A stretch of 64,000 bases of DNA. Source: Chryseobacterium sp. IHB B 17019. Its GTDB lineage: Bacteria; Bacteroidota; Bacteroidia; Flavobacteriales; Weeksellaceae. The notes under the pieces were generated by a model. It did not search any database. It had not been told where the DNA came from and was given only the letters and a program-made list of their open reading frames with translations. How positions within the stretch are numbered: position 1 is the first letter of the stretch; every line of letters begins with the position of its first letter. The stretch is taken from NCBI RefSeq assembly GCF_001456155.1, contig NZ_CP013293.1, positions 3,782,001-3,846,000 of the forward strand, read 5' to 3'. The position numbers were made by a program, and so were the translations under genes. This document shows positions 27,533 through 35,042 of the stretch, one piece after another.

Positions 27533-27694
27533 TTACATTGAATCATCCGGGCATTTGAAGTCATCACTGCAAGCTGCGCAAATCACAACTCCATTGCATG
27601 CGTACATACAAAATTCTGGTTCCGGAAGTTTAATTCCACCTGCTCCTTTAATGCTTTTTAATTGGCCTTTACTTAGTTTTTTTAAATTTTTCAT
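27533..27694 (-). CDS. GG-leader cysteine-rich peptide (natural-product/bacteriocin-like precursor)
   Basis: A 53-residue frame: a basic leader MKNLKKLSKGQLKSIKGAGG ending in a double glycine (G19-G20), then a core starting IKLPEPEF with five cysteines (C29, C33, C39, C42, C48) and an acidic tail. The leader form, LKKLS-xxLKxIxGG, matches the Bacteroidota GG-leader natural-product precursor family, whose members are cleaved after GG by C39-peptidase ABC exporters. The first eight residues are identical to those of the peptide at 48479. A promoter with TTTG, an 18-base spacer and TATCTTTA lies upstream, and a terminator downstream. No exporter, radical SAM/SPASM or ATP-grasp gene is adjacent. 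Frame and leader are seen; the product and its activity are inference. Confidence 0.85.
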   Translation of the reverse strand: MKNLKKLSKGQLKSIKGAGGIKLPEPEFCMYACNGVVICAACSDDFKCPDDSM

Positions 27695-27724
27695 ATTATT
27701 TTAATTAAAAATTTGATAGTAAAG

Positions 27725-27754
27725 TAAAGATAATTAAAAAATTATTAACTCAAA
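27725..27754 (-). promoter_or_regulatory. Promoter of the GG-leader peptide gene
   Basis: Minus-strand TTTG (27754-27751), 18-base spacer, then TATCTTTA (27732-27725), seven of eight matches to TAnnTTTG. The ATG follows 30 bases on. Confidence 0.55.
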
Positions 27755-27767
27755 CAAGTGTGGTATA

Positions 27768-28718
27768 TTATTTTTTTATCAGTCCTAGTTCTATCAGTCT
27801 TTCATGTAAAAACTCTCCTGCTGTGGTATCTTCATATATCTTCGGATGGTTTTCATCGACACAATTTTCAAGAGCATTTAAAGACATTGAACTGACTGGA
27901 TGCATAAAGAAAGGAATTGAATATCTTGAAGTTCCCCACAATTCTCTTGGAGGATTTACCACTCTGTGGATTGTAGATTTCAATTTGTTGTTGGTGTGTC
28001 TGGAAAGCATGTCGCCAACGTTGATCATCAATTCATCCGGCTCCGCAATCGCATCAATCCATTCTCCTTTATGATTCTGAACCTGAAGTCCTTTCCCCTG
28101 AGATCCCATCAAAAGAGTAATCAGATTAATATCTCCGTGCGCGGCTGCTCTTACTGCATCATCCGGTTCCTGAGTGATTGGCGGATAATGAATTGGCCTT
28201 AAAATAGAATTACCTTCTGCAATTTTATCGTCAAAATAAAACTCATCAAGGTCAAGATACAAAGCCAAAGCTCTCAACACATATTGTCCGGTCTTTTCAA
28301 GCATTTTATAAGCTTCTTTACCTACTTCATTGAATTTTGGAAGTTCTTCAACGGTCACATTATCAGGATATTCGCTTTTATATTTTGAATCATCAGAGAC
28401 ATATTGCCCGAAATGCCAAAACTCTTTCAAATCTCCTTTTTTAAAGCCTTTTGCAGTTTCCTTACCGAATCCTACATAGCCTCTCTGTCCGCCGATTCCC
28501 GGAATTTCATACTTCTGTTTCGTTTCCGTTGGCAGCTCAAAAAAGTTTTTTACCTCTTCATACAATTCATCTACCAGTTTGTCATCAAGAAAATGGCCTT
28601 TTAAAGCAACAAAACCAATTTCTTCATAAGCTTTTCCGATTTCATTTACAAATTTCTGTTTGCGTTCCGGGTCACCCGAAAGGAAATCACGCAGGTCTAC
28701 ACTAGGTATTTTATCCAT
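27768..28718 (-). CDS. Isopenicillin N synthase-like 2-oxoglutarate/Fe(II) oxygenase
   Basis: A 316-residue cytosolic oxygenase of the isopenicillin-N-synthase-like fold. An N-terminal DIOX_N-type segment (IPSVDLRDFLSGD, YEEIGFVALKGH) precedes the double-stranded beta-helix with the iron facial triad: HGD in AAHGDINLITLLMG, and the distal His in STIHRVVNP, followed by RYSIPFF whose Arg and Ser bind 2-oxoglutarate. It couples oxidation of an unknown small substrate to 2-oxoglutarate decarboxylation. Nothing around it makes a beta-lactam. It is divergent from menD and shares an 84-base promoter region. Confidence 0.88.
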   Translation of the reverse strand: MDKIPSVDLRDFLSGDPERKQKFVNEIGKAYEEIGFVALKGHFLDDKLVDELYEEVKNFFELPTETKQKYEIPGIGGQRGYVGFGKETAKGFKKGDLKEFWHFGQYVSDDSKYKSEYPDNVTVEELPKFNEVGKEAYKMLEKTGQYVLRALALYLDLDEFYFDDKIAEGNSILRPIHYPPITQEPDDAVRAAAHGDINLITLLMGSQGKGLQVQNHKGEWIDAIAEPDELMINVGDMLSRHTNNKLKSTIHRVVNPPRELWGTSRYSIPFFMHPVSSMSLNALENCVDENHPKIYEDTTAGEFLHERLIELGLIKK

Positions 28719-28790
28719 TTTTAGAAATTTAACGAATGCTAATTTACATTTTTTAAATTAAAATCTTTTCCGTGTTAAGCATTTATAAAT

Positions 28791-28798
28791 TAAATTTG
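28791..28798 (+). promoter_or_regulatory. -7 element placed very close to the menD start
   Basis: TAAATTTG, exact TAnnTTTG, with TTTC 20 bases upstream (28767-28770). It ends four bases before the ATG at 28803, so the transcript could be leaderless. Confidence 0.5.
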
Positions 28799-28802
28799 TC
28801 CC

Positions 28803-30491
28803 ATGAAAAAATATTCTTCTAAGAGAAGTATTCAAATACTCGCACACCTTTTTCAGCAATACGGAATTTCAGATATTATTATTTCACCGGGATCACGAAA
28901 TGCTCCTTTAGCGATTCATTTTGCGGAAATGCCTGGAATTTTTAATGCTTTCAGTATTGTAGACGAGCGGAGTGCAGCTTTTGTTGGGATGGGAATGGCG
29001 ATGAGTGAGAAAAAACCTGTTGCCATAACCTGTACAAGCGGTTCGGCAGCAGCGAATTATTACCCTGCCATCACGGAAGCTTTTTATTCCAATACTCCAC
29101 TTTTGATCTTAACTGCTGATAGACCAACAGATTACGTGGATATTTTTGATGGACAAACCATTAGACAGAATAATCTTTTTCATCAACATTCTTACGGAGA
29201 TTTCCAGCTTTTGGAAGACAGTAAGGAAAATGCGGAAGACATTAATTTTGACATTATTAAAAAAGCAATCGAGCTTTGCATTGAGAAGCAAGGTCCGGTA
29301 CATATCAATATTCCGTTGGAAGAGCCTCTGTATGAATTAGTTTCAGAGCTTCCGACGTTTCCTGACGTTGAAAAAACAATTAAGCAGAAAGAATATGAAA
29401 TTCCGTCAAACCTGGTTGCAGACTGGAATACTTCACAAAGAATCATGCTTTTAGTGGGGACAAGGGATTACAGCCCGGAATTGGAAAGCCAGTTGACGCA
29501 ATTGGTTAAGAATCATTCTGTTGTAGTTTTAAGTGAAGTTAATTCAAATCTGTATCACGAAAAATTCTTCAGACATATCGACCGTTATATTTTTAATTTT
29601 ACGGAAGAAGATTATAAGACTTATGCGCCTGATTTACTGATTACTATCGGACAGAATGTAGTGTCTAAAAAGGTAAAACAGTTTTTAAGAAACGCTCAGC
29701 CAAAACAACACTGGCATCTGGATGAAGTTTGGCAGCCGGATACTTATTTTGCATTAACAGAAAAAATCGAAGTCAAACCCGAGGTTTTCTTTTCTAAGTT
29801 GTTGAATTTCGTAAGTTTAGAGCCAAAACCATACTACAACCTTTGGGATGTTTTGCGGGATAAAAAAGATGCAAAACATGAAGAGTTTTTAAATACTGTT
29901 GAGTTTTCAGATTTTTATTTCTTCAACAGGACTTCGGAGTCGATTCCTGAAAATTATAATATACATTTCAGCAACAGTTCGGCGATTAGGTATGCTCAAT
30001 TGTTTGATTATGGTAAAAGAAGAATCTACTGCAACAGAGGGACCAGCGGTATTGACGGCTCAACATCTACAGCAATGGGTTTTGCAATCAAAAATACCAA
30101 TCCTACTTTATTGATTACAGGAGATTTAAGCTTCTTTTATGACATTAATGGACTTTGGAATCAGTATATTCCGCCATTTGTAAGGATTATGATCTTTAAT
30201 AATGGGGAAGGAAATATTTTTAAAATTATTCCCGGGCCTGGAAATGCAAACCCCAATACTTTAGACGAATTTATCACTACAAAGCATCATAAAACTGCAG
30301 AACATTTAGCCAAACACTTTGGGTTCTCCTATACTAAAGTGGATGAGGAAGCGACCCTTGACAGAGTGATGGAAAATTTCTTCAAGCCTGATGTACAACC
30401 TAAAATACTGGAAGTCAATACATACGGAAAGAATAGCGCAGACGTGCTGAAGTCTTATTTTGCGTTTATGAAAGAAGATTTAAAAGTCTAA
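28803..30491 (+). CDS. menD: Menaquinone synthase MenD (SEPHCHC synthase)
   Basis: A 562-residue ThDP-dependent enzyme. IISPGSRNAPL (about 27-36) and VDERSAAF with catalytic E55 match MenD, followed by CTSGSAAANYYPAITEA, LTADRP, and the ThDP-binding CNRGTSGIDGSTSTAMG plus GDLSFFYDINGLWN. It joins isochorismate and 2-oxoglutarate, losing CO2, to form SEPHCHC in menaquinone biosynthesis. Menaquinone is the main respiratory quinone in this group. Its 3' end overlaps that of the convergent pabC by 12 bases. No other men gene is adjacent. Confidence 0.96.
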   Translation: MKKYSSKRSIQILAHLFQQYGISDIIISPGSRNAPLAIHFAEMPGIFNAFSIVDERSAAFVGMGMAMSEKKPVAITCTSGSAAANYYPAITEAFYSNTPLLILTADRPTDYVDIFDGQTIRQNNLFHQHSYGDFQLLEDSKENAEDINFDIIKKAIELCIEKQGPVHINIPLEEPLYELVSELPTFPDVEKTIKQKEYEIPSNLVADWNTSQRIMLLVGTRDYSPELESQLTQLVKNHSVVVLSEVNSNLYHEKFFRHIDRYIFNFTEEDYKTYAPDLLITIGQNVVSKKVKQFLRNAQPKQHWHLDEVWQPDTYFALTEKIEVKPEVFFSKLLNFVSLEPKPYYNLWDVLRDKKDAKHEEFLNTVEFSDFYFFNRTSESIPENYNIHFSNSSAIRYAQLFDYGKRRIYCNRGTSGIDGSTSTAMGFAIKNTNPTLLITGDLSFFYDINGLWNQYIPPFVRIMIFNNGEGNIFKIIPGPGNANPNTLDEFITTKHHKTAEHLAKHFGFSYTKVDEEATLDRVMENFFKPDVQPKILEVNTYGKNSADVLKSYFAFMKEDLKV

Positions 30492-31106
30492 ATATTCTTC
30501 GTCTCCCGGAATATTAATAATTCTGTCCAGCGGATATATAAAGTTCTCATCAAAGTCATTTAAAGCGTTAATGATCTGGAAATGAGAGAATTCTTTTATG
30601 TTTTGTAACGTAACCTCGGTTTCTTTTATTTCTTTATGTTTTAAAAGATTTTGTCTTTGCACGCCGTTCAAAAGATAGGATGTCGGGGTGAACCAATCCT
30701 TACCTTTCAGGAATAGAAGATTGGAGAAAGAAGTATCCGTGATATGATTATTTTTAACAATAATGATCTCCTCCGCTTTTGCTTTCATCTTCATCTTTTC
30801 AAGCTCTTTTCTATCTTCAAATTTAAAGGAATAGTCGAAGCTGTTGTTTTCAATTAATTGAAAATCTTCAATTTCCGGAATCGCATAAGGGATCATCTGA
30901 GTACGGACTTTTTTATCCAAATCGTACACAATCCTTAATTTAAAAAGGCCATCTTCATCATGCTCCAGATGCTTATAAATCTTGGCCAGATCAATAGTGC
31001 CTTCCTTACCAAAATGGGTAAAAGTCTGGTCTACACGTTTCTGGTGATATTCTAATAAGAAGATTTTTTTATCTTCAATTTTAATGCTTTCAATGAATTG
31101 GGACAT
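30480..31106 (-). CDS. pabC: Aminotransferase class IV, likely aminodeoxychorismate lyase (PabC)
   Basis: A 208-residue PLP enzyme of the class IV (BCAT-fold) family, short like other Bacteroidota members. YSFKFEDRKEL holds the likely Schiff-base Lys; EEIIIVKNNHITDTSFSNLLF and TPTSYLLNGVQRQNLL match the aminodeoxychorismate lyase pattern that releases 4-aminobenzoate from aminodeoxychorismate. It overlaps the pabB gene upstream by 17 bases, in the order expected for a pABA/folate unit. D-amino acid transaminase is a less likely alternative. It converges with menD. Confidence 0.8.
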   Translation of the reverse strand: MSQFIESIKIEDKKIFLLEYHQKRVDQTFTHFGKEGTIDLAKIYKHLEHDEDGLFKLRIVYDLDKKVRTQMIPYAIPEIEDFQLIENNSFDYSFKFEDRKELEKMKMKAKAEEIIIVKNNHITDTSFSNLLFLKGKDWFTPTSYLLNGVQRQNLLKHKEIKETEVTLQNIKEFSHFQIINALNDFDENFIYPLDRIINIPGDEEYLDF

Positions 31107-32040
31107 AGATTTTGTTTTTCATTTCCTGATACTCGTCTTCTAATTTGCTCATGTGGGTGATTCCACCGCCGCTTTTGAAATAAAGCTCATCGCCTTCTTT
31201 TTCAATAAAACGGATCATCACGCAGCTGTCCAGATTTTTACCATCAAACCAACCGCAAACGCCTGTATAATAGCCTCTTTTATAACCTTCGGCTTCAAGG
31301 ATAATTTCTAAAGTTTTCGGTTTTGGAGCCCCTAAAATAGAACCGGCAGGAAGAAGTTTTTCCATAATACTTCCCACTTTCCCGTCAAATTCAGGCTTCA
31401 GATTCCCTGAAATCTCGGAACTCATGGCATACAAATCTTTTTGCTGTGTTTTGATGAAATCAATATGCTGGAATTTGTCAACCTTCACATCATCCGCCAC
31501 CATGCTGAGATCATTTCGAAGCAAATCTACAACGGTGTAGTGCTCAGCTTTCTCCTTTTTATCGTTTTTCAAAATTTCCGGAGCATTTTCCAATGAGGCG
31601 TCAATGGTGCCTTTCATTGGATAAGTCAGAATTTTTCCGTTGATGATCTTTACAAAAGTTTCAGGAGAAAAAAATACAAAAAAATCTTTATAAAAAACTT
31701 TATATTTCGCTGTTGAATGAAAAAAAATTTCTTCAAGTGTTAAATTCGTCTCAATTTTCGTTTTTCTTGTATAATTTACAAGATAAGAATTTCCAAAGCG
31801 AATATTTTTCTGAACAATATCAAATCCTGATTTAAAATTTTCCAGTGTCTCAGGATAAGATTTCCATTCGATGTTTTTAATTAATTCGTGTTGAGTTTTT
31901 GTCGTTGAAAAATTCTGAAAATCAATTAATAAGCCTGATTTTTCAATTTCATTTTCTTTAAAAACCTCAATATTTTCTGCAAGGAAGTCTATGATAAAGA
32001 AATAGGGAACCTTCTGAAGGGAAAGTTCATCCATTTCCAT
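31090..32040 (-). CDS. pabB: Aminodeoxychorismate synthase component I (PabB)
   Basis: A chorismate-binding-domain enzyme of 316 residues from ATG 32040. The catalytic blocks are YPMKGTIDAS (the PIKGT motif whose Lys is used by PabB), DLLRNDLSMVADDVKV, GSILGAPKPKT and SGGGITHMSKLEDEYQE. It aminates chorismate at C4 using ammonia from a PabA-type subunit not seen here. An upstream ATG at 32067 gives 325 residues, but a -7 element at 32079-32072 would put the transcription start at or beyond it, so 32040 is preferred. It overlaps pabC by 17 bases. Confidence 0.88.
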   Translation of the reverse strand: MEMDELSLQKVPYFFIIDFLAENIEVFKENEIEKSGLLIDFQNFSTTKTQHELIKNIEWKSYPETLENFKSGFDIVQKNIRFGNSYLVNYTRKTKIETNLTLEEIFFHSTAKYKVFYKDFFVFFSPETFVKIINGKILTYPMKGTIDASLENAPEILKNDKKEKAEHYTVVDLLRNDLSMVADDVKVDKFQHIDFIKTQQKDLYAMSSEISGNLKPEFDGKVGSIMEKLLPAGSILGAPKPKTLEIILEAEGYKRGYYTGVCGWFDGKNLDSCVMIRFIEKEGDELYFKSGGGITHMSKLEDEYQEMKNKIYVPIH

Positions 32041-32071
32041 AAATTTTTGATGATTCGTTGAAAACATTCGA

Positions 32072-32099
32072 CAAAAGTAATTATTGATGTTTACTTTTG
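32072..32099. promoter_or_regulatory. Mirror-image divergent promoter (pabB and membrane-protein operon)
   Basis: Minus-strand TACTTTTG at 32079-32072 and plus-strand TACTTTTG at 32092-32099 both match TAnnTTTG and face away from each other, forming an inverted repeat. The plus element lies between ATG 32087 and ATG 32114 and so supports the latter start. Confidence 0.6.
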
Positions 32100-32113
32100 C
32101 ACAAAATTTTTTT

Positions 32114-32836
32114 ATGGAAAACAAATATCCACAGAAACCGGGAATCGATTTTATTTTGAAGCAGGCATTTTTCTACTGGAACAAAACATTGATTTTTCAA
32201 TTAATCTTTTCCATTATATATTTTGGAATCTTTATGACGGTATTCTTTTTCTGCGATATGAAATACGGAATTTTCGGTCAGCTCAATGAAGTTTCAAAAT
32301 ACCTGAAAGACGGGACTCAGGTTTATTTGACAGAGCTGAATAAAATGGCTGTGACTGATGGCTTTCAGTCGTTTTCATTATGGATGATGGGAACTGCAAT
32401 TTTTTTATATCCTTTAAATGTTGGTTTTTTCCAGATTTTCAGAAAAATTGATTTGGGTGAAAAACGTGAGCTTGGTGATTTGCTGGTGGGATACAATGGG
32501 ATTAATTTTTTTAAGTATGTAGGATTTTATATTTTCTGGTATTTTGTGTACAGGTTTACAATTCCTACCGTTATTTTGGCGGTTATTTGGGTTTGTGTGA
32601 CGTTATTTGTTACGCCTTTGATGTTTTTTATGGATAAGAGGATTTTTGAAGCAATTTCATTAAATATCCGCGCCTTGAGAATGTTTTTCATTGAAATATT
32701 CGTTTGCGCGATTGTGGCAGTTATTTTTAAGTATATAGGTTTTGCGCTATTTTTTGTAGGTGGATTGCTCACTTTTCCTTTCTGGAATGCGATGATTTAT
32801 TCGCTTTATAAGACAATTTTTACTGAGAAAAGATAA
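32114..32836 (+). CDS. Multi-pass membrane protein of unknown function
   Basis: A 240-residue membrane protein with about five or six hydrophobic helices (around LIFSIIYFGIFMTVFFFC, MGTAIFLYPLNVGFF, FWYFVYRFTIPTVILAVIWVCVTLFVTPLMFF, IFVCAIVAVIFKYIGFALFFVGGLL). It starts MENKYPQKPGIDFILKQAFFYW; the longer starts at 32084-32087 lie upstream of a -7 element. The layout, like its neighbour at 32911, resembles the loose DUF975/YciC-like group of helical membrane proteins. First gene of a four-gene run with an AI-2E-family transporter and a DUF3820 protein. Function unknown. Confidence 0.75.
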   Translation: MENKYPQKPGIDFILKQAFFYWNKTLIFQLIFSIIYFGIFMTVFFFCDMKYGIFGQLNEVSKYLKDGTQVYLTELNKMAVTDGFQSFSLWMMGTAIFLYPLNVGFFQIFRKIDLGEKRELGDLLVGYNGINFFKYVGFYIFWYFVYRFTIPTVILAVIWVCVTLFVTPLMFFMDKRIFEAISLNIRALRMFFIEIFVCAIVAVIFKYIGFALFFVGGLLTFPFWNAMIYSLYKTIFTEKR

Positions 32837-32910
32837 ATTTCAGTTTGTTTTAATGTTTTTCTGTCAAAAAAAGTTAAATTTGGTAGAAACAACATTAAAA
32901 ATTAAACACC

Positions 32911-33648
32911 ATGTCAGAATTTAATGAATTTGACCAACAGGGTTCTGTGCCTGAGAGAACCACGGGATCTATTATTTCCCATGCTTTCGAGATGTACAAA
33001 GGGGTTTTCCTTTATGCAATTATTTCAATGATTATATATTTGATCGGAGATTTTGTTTTGCAGGCAATTACTGGATTCAACGCGTGGCAAGGCTTTTCGG
33101 ATTTCGGGGACTTTGATGGAGATTATTCAAAATACGAATATTGGAGTAGACCGGAATTTTCTCTGTACTATTCTTTTTCAAGTATTTTGGGAATTTTGCT
33201 TTCTCCACTGTATGTTGGATTGATTTATATTGCTAATAAATTTAATACTAAAAGTGCTATAGAATTTTCTGATTTGTTTATCGGCTATCGTCAGAATTTA
33301 GGAAATATTCTTTTATATAGTTTAATTACAACAATTATTTTTGGAATTGCAGCTGCAATGTGCGGGATTCCTTTCTTTTTTGTTTTTCCTCTTTTCCTTT
33401 TGGGGTATCCTATTTTGTTATTTGAAAATGCTAATGCAATGGATGCAATTAGCAAAACTTTTAATATTGCAAAAGAGAATTACGGCACGTTTTTAGGCGC
33501 AGGATTACTTGGTGGACTCATCAGTGTCAGTGGAATTATTCTTTGCTGTATAGGAGTTATAATTACCGCTCCGTTTATTATGATCGTAATGTATTCTACA
33601 TATTGTGCTTATTTAGGAAAACCAAGACAAATAACGTTTAGCAAATAA
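32911..33648 (+). CDS. Multi-pass membrane protein of unknown function
   Basis: A 245-residue membrane protein with about six helices, related in layout to the preceding gene: N-terminal HAFEMYKGVFLYAIISMIIYLIGD, then FSSILGILLSPLYVGLIYIANKF, LLYSLITTIIFGIAAAMCGIPFFFVFPLFLLGYPILLF and a C-terminal pair. The helix order and the phrase ENANAMDAISKTFNIAKENYGTF are like DUF4013/YciC-type proteins. It ends TAATG, overlapping the AI-2E-family gene by one base, so translation is probably coupled. Function unknown. Confidence 0.78.
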   Translation: MSEFNEFDQQGSVPERTTGSIISHAFEMYKGVFLYAIISMIIYLIGDFVLQAITGFNAWQGFSDFGDFDGDYSKYEYWSRPEFSLYYSFSSILGILLSPLYVGLIYIANKFNTKSAIEFSDLFIGYRQNLGNILLYSLITTIIFGIAAAMCGIPFFFVFPLFLLGYPILLFENANAMDAISKTFNIAKENYGTFLGAGLLGGLISVSGIILCCIGVIITAPFIMIVMYSTYCAYLGKPRQITFSK

Positions 33649-34733
33649 TGAACAAAGATCAGCAAATAAGCAGTGTTAAAATAAAGCAGGTTTCCTTACT
33701 TGCTATTATCCTGGTGCTTACGGGTTTAATATGTTTTAATCTTGCCCTTTTTATACCTTCAGTTTTAGGAGCAATCACCATTTATGTTGTTTGCCGGAAG
33801 TATAATTTTTACCTGCAGGAAGAAAAAAACTGGAAACCGTGGGCTTCATCATTATCGTTAATGCTGGCAAGTTTGATTGTTCTTATTCTTCCACTTTATT
33901 TTATTGGAGATTTATTAATAGAAAAACTAGGAAATGCACAGGCTTATATGCAGAAGTTCAATGTGTTTCTGGAAAAAATACACTCTTACATCTATTCAAA
34001 AGCAGGAGTTGATATTTTAAGTAAAGATAATATGACCAGGCTGAAGAGTAGCGTTGGACAATTCTCGACCAAAGCTCTTAGTGGTACCTTCAATACCCTT
34101 ACAATAGTGCTTTCCATGTATTTTATTCTTTATTTTATGCTGGAAAAACCCAGGCTTTTCGAAAGAATTTTAGCATCATCCGCACCATTAAAAAGAGCAA
34201 ATGTTTCTTTAATAGGAGAAAAAATGAGAAAGCTAATCATGGCCAACGCCATCGGAATTCCGGTAGTAGCACTTGGTCAGGGGCTTGTTGCGTTAGTGGG
34301 ATATTTTATTTTTGGAGCTCCTAGTCCTGTTTTACTTTTTGCCTTAACGGCTGCGGCCTCAATGGTTCCTGTAGTTGGAGCGGCGGTTGTTTATATCCCG
34401 GTTTGTATCTACATGATTGCGGAAGGGGATACAGGTCCTGGGCTTGGTCTGGCTGCCTATTGTTTGATCATCGTAGGGCTTACGGATAATCTTTTACGTT
34501 TTACTCTCTTGAAAAAACTTGAAGATGTTCATCCTCTCAATACGGTTTTCGGAATTATTATGGGAATGAGCCTGTTTGGATTTATGGGTTTGATTTTCGG
34601 TCCGATTTTAATTTCTCTAACATTGCTTTTAATCCAGGTTTACAGAAACGAATTTTCTGATGATGACACACCAGAGCTAAAATTACCGGATAAAGATGAT
34701 GATTTGGAACAAAAAATTGATTTAATAGTATAA
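33648..34733 (+). CDS. AI-2E family transporter (TqsA/PerM type)
   Basis: A 361-residue inner-membrane protein with eight or so helices and the family blocks LALFIPSVLGAITIYVVCRKYNF near the N-terminus, FILYFMLEKPRLFERIL in the middle, and VPVVGAAVVYIPVCIYM, GLTDNLLRFTLLKKLEDVHPLNTVFGIIMGMSLFGFMGLIFGPILISL near the C-terminus. Members export AI-2 or act as sodium/proton antiporters; the substrate here is not clear. A charged C-terminal tail (DDDTPELKLPDKDDD) ends it. One base lies between its stop and the DUF3820 start. Confidence 0.9.
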   Translation: MNKDQQISSVKIKQVSLLAIILVLTGLICFNLALFIPSVLGAITIYVVCRKYNFYLQEEKNWKPWASSLSLMLASLIVLILPLYFIGDLLIEKLGNAQAYMQKFNVFLEKIHSYIYSKAGVDILSKDNMTRLKSSVGQFSTKALSGTFNTLTIVLSMYFILYFMLEKPRLFERILASSAPLKRANVSLIGEKMRKLIMANAIGIPVVALGQGLVALVGYFIFGAPSPVLLFALTAAASMVPVVGAAVVYIPVCIYMIAEGDTGPGLGLAAYCLIIVGLTDNLLRFTLLKKLEDVHPLNTVFGIIMGMSLFGFMGLIFGPILISLTLLLIQVYRNEFSDDDTPELKLPDKDDDLEQKIDLIV

Positions 34734-34734
34734 A

Positions 34735-35001
34735 ATGGAAGAAGGAATAAATCCGGAGATATTAAAGGAGATTTGTGTCGTAAAAATGCCTTTCGGAAAA
34801 TATGAAGGAACAGTTTTGGCCGACCTTCCGGTAAGCTACCTGGAATGGTTTTACCGCAAAGGAATGCCCAAGGGAAAGCTCGGAATGCAGCTTTCAACGA
34901 TTTATGAAATAAAGTTAAATGGCTTGATGGATTTGCTGATTCCCATTCGTGGAGGTACAGTAAGCTATGAAAAGCCTAAAACAAAGACCTACAAGTTTTA
35001 A
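34735..35001 (+). CDS. DUF3820-family small protein
   Basis: An 88-residue protein with MPFGKYEGTVLADLPVSYLEWFYRKGMPKGKLGMQL, the DUF3820 pattern (PFGKYKG-LI-DLP-YL-WF), found alone or fused to exonuclease domains and of unproven function. Last gene of the membrane-protein operon, one base after the AI-2E-family gene. A very strong hairpin follows. Confidence 0.85.
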   Translation: MEEGINPEILKEICVVKMPFGKYEGTVLADLPVSYLEWFYRKGMPKGKLGMQLSTIYEIKLNGLMDLLIPIRGGTVSYEKPKTKTYKF

Positions 35002-35003
35002 TA

Positions 35004-35042
35004 TAGAGTTTCGGCGGCATCGAAGATGCCGCCGAAACTCTA
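35004..35042. terminator. Perfect 18-bp hairpin shared by DUF3820 and uvrB ends
   Basis: Arms 35004-35021 and 35025-35042 pair perfectly around loop GAA. The uvrB stop codon (35042-35040) lies in the stem. The stem is GC-rich in its core and lacks a long T-run, so it may block both transcripts or protect RNA ends. Confidence 0.8.

Noticed and set aside
27768..28718. Beta-lactam biosynthesis
   Set aside because: The oxygenase has an isopenicillin-N-synthase-like fold only; no ACV synthetase or other pathway gene is near.
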